Shown here: positions 62,655 through 64,000 of the stretch, piece by piece
How the letters are laid out: each line of letters starts with the position of its first letter
Numbering within the stretch: the first letter of the stretch is position 1
NCBI GenBank assembly: GCA_963650165.1
Contig: CAVJKX010000002.1
Coordinates: 62,001 to 126,000 of the forward strand
Direction of reading: 5' to 3'
DNA from: F23-B02 sp963650165
GTDB taxonomy: Bacteria; Bacillota; Clostridia; Oscillospirales; Oscillospiraceae
Length of the DNA: 64,000 nt
Position numbers and translations under genes: made by a program
The notes under the pieces: model-generated
The model's input: only the letters and a program-made list of their open reading frames with translations
The model's database searches: none
What the model was told of the DNA's origin: nothing

Positions 62655-63395
62655 ATGGATCTGTACAACGCTCTTATAGAACACACCAACGAGCTTCTGG
62701 CAAAAGGCTCGCCCAGGGTATGGCCGTACAAGTCCGGCAGAGCCTGGCCCGATCTCGGTGCGGCGGAGCTGGTGCTCCAGTCGGACGCGGCATACGAGCT
62801 GGGCGCTCTCGGTCTGGGCTCGGCAAACTACATCTGTACGACGACGAGCTCCGAGCTTGTTGACCGTGACGAGGTTCTGCTTTACGGTCCCGACCTCAAG
62901 GCCATCAAAAAGGACGTTCCCTTCGCACGCATAGTTCTGCTGCGCGTCGGCGTTCTCGAGGGTGAGGACGAGGAGGTCTACCGTGCACTCAAGGACATCG
63001 AGTTCTGCAAGTACCACGTCTATCCCGACGGCTACATGGTGCGCATGTCCCCAGAGAGCCACCGCGAGCAGGTGCGCGTTTCCAAGAAGGCCATAAAGCG
63101 CGGCATAAACTTCGAGCAGGTCGGCTACCGCTACATCGAGGCATACAAAAAAGACCCCAACGTTCTCAACGTCAAGGTCATTTTCGTAACCGATCCCTCG
63201 CTCGACTTCAAGGCGATGCTTGAAAACGCCAAGAAGGCCGATGCCATCACCAGCACGCTGACCCACATCATGGAGGGTCTGCCCACCGACTGCTCCGTCT
63301 GCCAGCTCAAGGATATCTGCGACGAGGTCGAGGGTATGAAGGAGCTCCACTTCGGCGTCGGCGACAAGGGCGCAAACAGCAAGGAGCATCACTGA
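62655..63395 (+). CDS. Conserved protein of unknown function with C-terminal Cys cluster
   Basis: 246 residues, soluble. Motifs: WPYKSGRAWPDLGAAELVL near the N-terminus, GLGSANYICTTTSSEL, YHVYPDGYMVRMSPESHREQ, and a C-terminal DCSVCQLKDICDEVEG (C-x2-C-x5-C) followed by MKELHFG. The Cys cluster suggests an Fe-S or zinc site. Parts remind me of proteins annotated as acetyl-CoA synthase/CO dehydrogenase beta-like, but I cannot confirm this, and no other Wood-Ljungdahl gene is present. AAAGGAGTATAAAAC precedes the ATG and TATAAT lies 36 bp further upstream. Monocistronic, highly expressed-looking codon use. Confidence 0.75.
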   Translation: MDLYNALIEHTNELLAKGSPRVWPYKSGRAWPDLGAAELVLQSDAAYELGALGLGSANYICTTTSSELVDRDEVLLYGPDLKAIKKDVPFARIVLLRVGVLEGEDEEVYRALKDIEFCKYHVYPDGYMVRMSPESHREQVRVSKKAIKRGINFEQVGYRYIEAYKKDPNVLNVKVIFVTDPSLDFKAMLENAKKADAITSTLTHIMEGLPTDCSVCQLKDICDEVEGMKELHFGVGDKGANSKEHH

Positions 63396-63406
63396 TATTT
63401 AAAATT

Positions 63407-63437
63407 AAAGATCCCCGACCGGCGGTCGGGGATCTTT
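63407..63437. terminator. Bidirectional terminator (62655 gene / degV)
   Basis: AAAGATCCCCGACC-GGCG-GTCGGGGATCTTT between convergent genes. Confidence 0.85.
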
Positions 63438-63441
63438 TTAC

Positions 63442-64000
63442 TTATCTGCCTGCGCCGATGAAGAACAGCGAGAGCATGCCGGGGCCGACATGGATGCCGG
63501 TGTACGGCTCGTGGGTCGCAATTATGAGCTCCTGCGGTTCGGCTATGGCGCGAACCATCTCTGCAAGCTTTTCCGCATCCTCGGGGCAGTCGCCGTGGCT
63601 TATCGCAACGCGCTGATGCTGCGGATCGACGGCCTTGGCCTCGTACTCGTGCGCAATGGCCTCGATGGCCTTCTTCCTGCCGCGCAGCTTTGAGAATACG
63701 ACTATCTTCCCTTCCTCGTCGCCGCGCAGGAGGGGCTTTACGTTGAGCACCGTGCCCACCATCGCGGCAATGCCGGACAGACGTCCGCCGCGGCGCAGAT
63801 GCATGAGATCGTCAACGGTGAAATACTCGCACAGACCGCTGCGGTCGGATGCGAGGTGCTCGATGAGGGCGTTCATGTTAAGGCCCTCGTCGCGGTAGTC
63901 GGCAGCCTTCATCGTAAGCAGGCCGATGCCGAGCCCGGCGCCCATGGAATCAAAGACCTCTATGCGCCGCTCGGGATACTTATCGCGCAGCTCCTCTGCG
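63442..64000 (-). CDS. DegV-family fatty-acid-binding protein, 5' end cut by window
   Basis: C-terminal 185 residues of a DegV protein; the N-terminus lies beyond 64000. The frame is open to the window edge (reading AEELRDKYPERRIEVFDSMGAG). Family features: VFDSMGAGLGIGLL in the middle and LRRGGRLSG followed by LNVKPLLRGDEEGKI in the C-terminal lobe, where the fatty acid tail is held. DegV (FakB) proteins bind fatty acids for phosphorylation by FakA or act as carriers. An internal Met at 63945 is not the start. Confidence 0.88.
   Translation of the reverse strand, partial: AEELRDKYPERRIEVFDSMGAGLGIGLLTMKAADYRDEGLNMNALIEHLASDRSGLCEYFTVDDLMHLRRGGRLSGIAAMVGTVLNVKPLLRGDEEGKIVVFSKLRGRKKAIEAIAHEYEAKAVDPQHQRVAISHGDCPEDAEKLAEMVRAIAEPQELIIATHEPYTGIHVGPGMLSLFFIGAGR

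Overview
The window looks like a chromosomal segment of an anaerobic, Gram-positive, spore-forming Clostridia, most likely of the Oscillospirales (Ruminococcaceae/Oscillospiraceae-like). The evidence is a SpoIIID gene, five secreted proteins with C-terminal SLH (S-layer homology) domains, strong AGGAGG ribosome-binding sites, 2-hydroxyacyl-CoA dehydratase-type genes, an acetyl-CoA hydrolase/transferase-family CoA transferase and GC-rich codon use. Genus-level placement is inference.

Layout. 1-12.6 kb: UbiB-like kinase (cut by the window edge) with a small membrane-anchored protein; an acyl-CoA synthetase/SGNH-hydrolase pair divergent from a TetR regulator; an SDR; 6-phosphofructokinase; a PadR/DUF2812 pair with a clear operator; an iron alcohol dehydrogenase; a PAP2 phosphatase. 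A 213-215 bp intergenic repeat occurs twice (1733 and 7239). 12.6-20.5 kb: Ser/Thr kinase with extracellular Ig-like domains, a two-gene coiled-coil ABC exporter, and a lipase-SLH protein. 20.6-23.9 kb: tRNA-Gly followed by a decayed mobile-element 'polyvalent' gene lying between 52-bp direct repeats. 23.9-32.8 kb: coiled-coil protein, SLH protein, SpoIIID, CoA transferase, DapF, a frameshifted ECF sigma factor with its membrane partner, and a divergent GNAT/TetR pair with paired operator-like sites. 32.8-44.4 kb: two paralogous operons of 2-hydroxyacyl-CoA dehydratase-family subunits, each with a tiny conserved membrane protein, on either side of tandem 5'-nucleotidase-SLH genes. 44.7-54.8 kb: tRNA-Arg, a MacB-type ABC transporter and the complete F1Fo ATP synthase operon. 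55-64 kb: a small membrane protein, ahcY-mgtE-AEC transporter, a ydjI-ydjG-ydjH-like membrane-stress operon, an uncharacterised Cys-motif protein and a partial DegV.

Most striking features. (1) The ATP synthase operon has no separate delta gene. One 745-residue frame joins a second b-type stalk, the delta C-terminal domain and the whole alpha subunit, so the stalk would be covalently attached to a subunit normally present three times. (2) The two dehydratase-like operons pair two HGD-D-family subunits, the larger with a conserved aromatic N-terminal extension, with a 52-56 residue single-helix protein ending its hydrophobic stretch in FNLDM. No activator ATPase is present. This looks like a membrane-associated variant of the dehydratase system that I do not recognise from described examples. 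(3) The tandem 5'-nucleotidases share an almost identical 531-bp SLH-coding block although their catalytic halves have diverged, and the downstream copy carries a relic of the neighbouring zinc-ribbon gene's tail.

All calls come from reading the sequence. No database search was run, and domain names rest on remembered family motifs.
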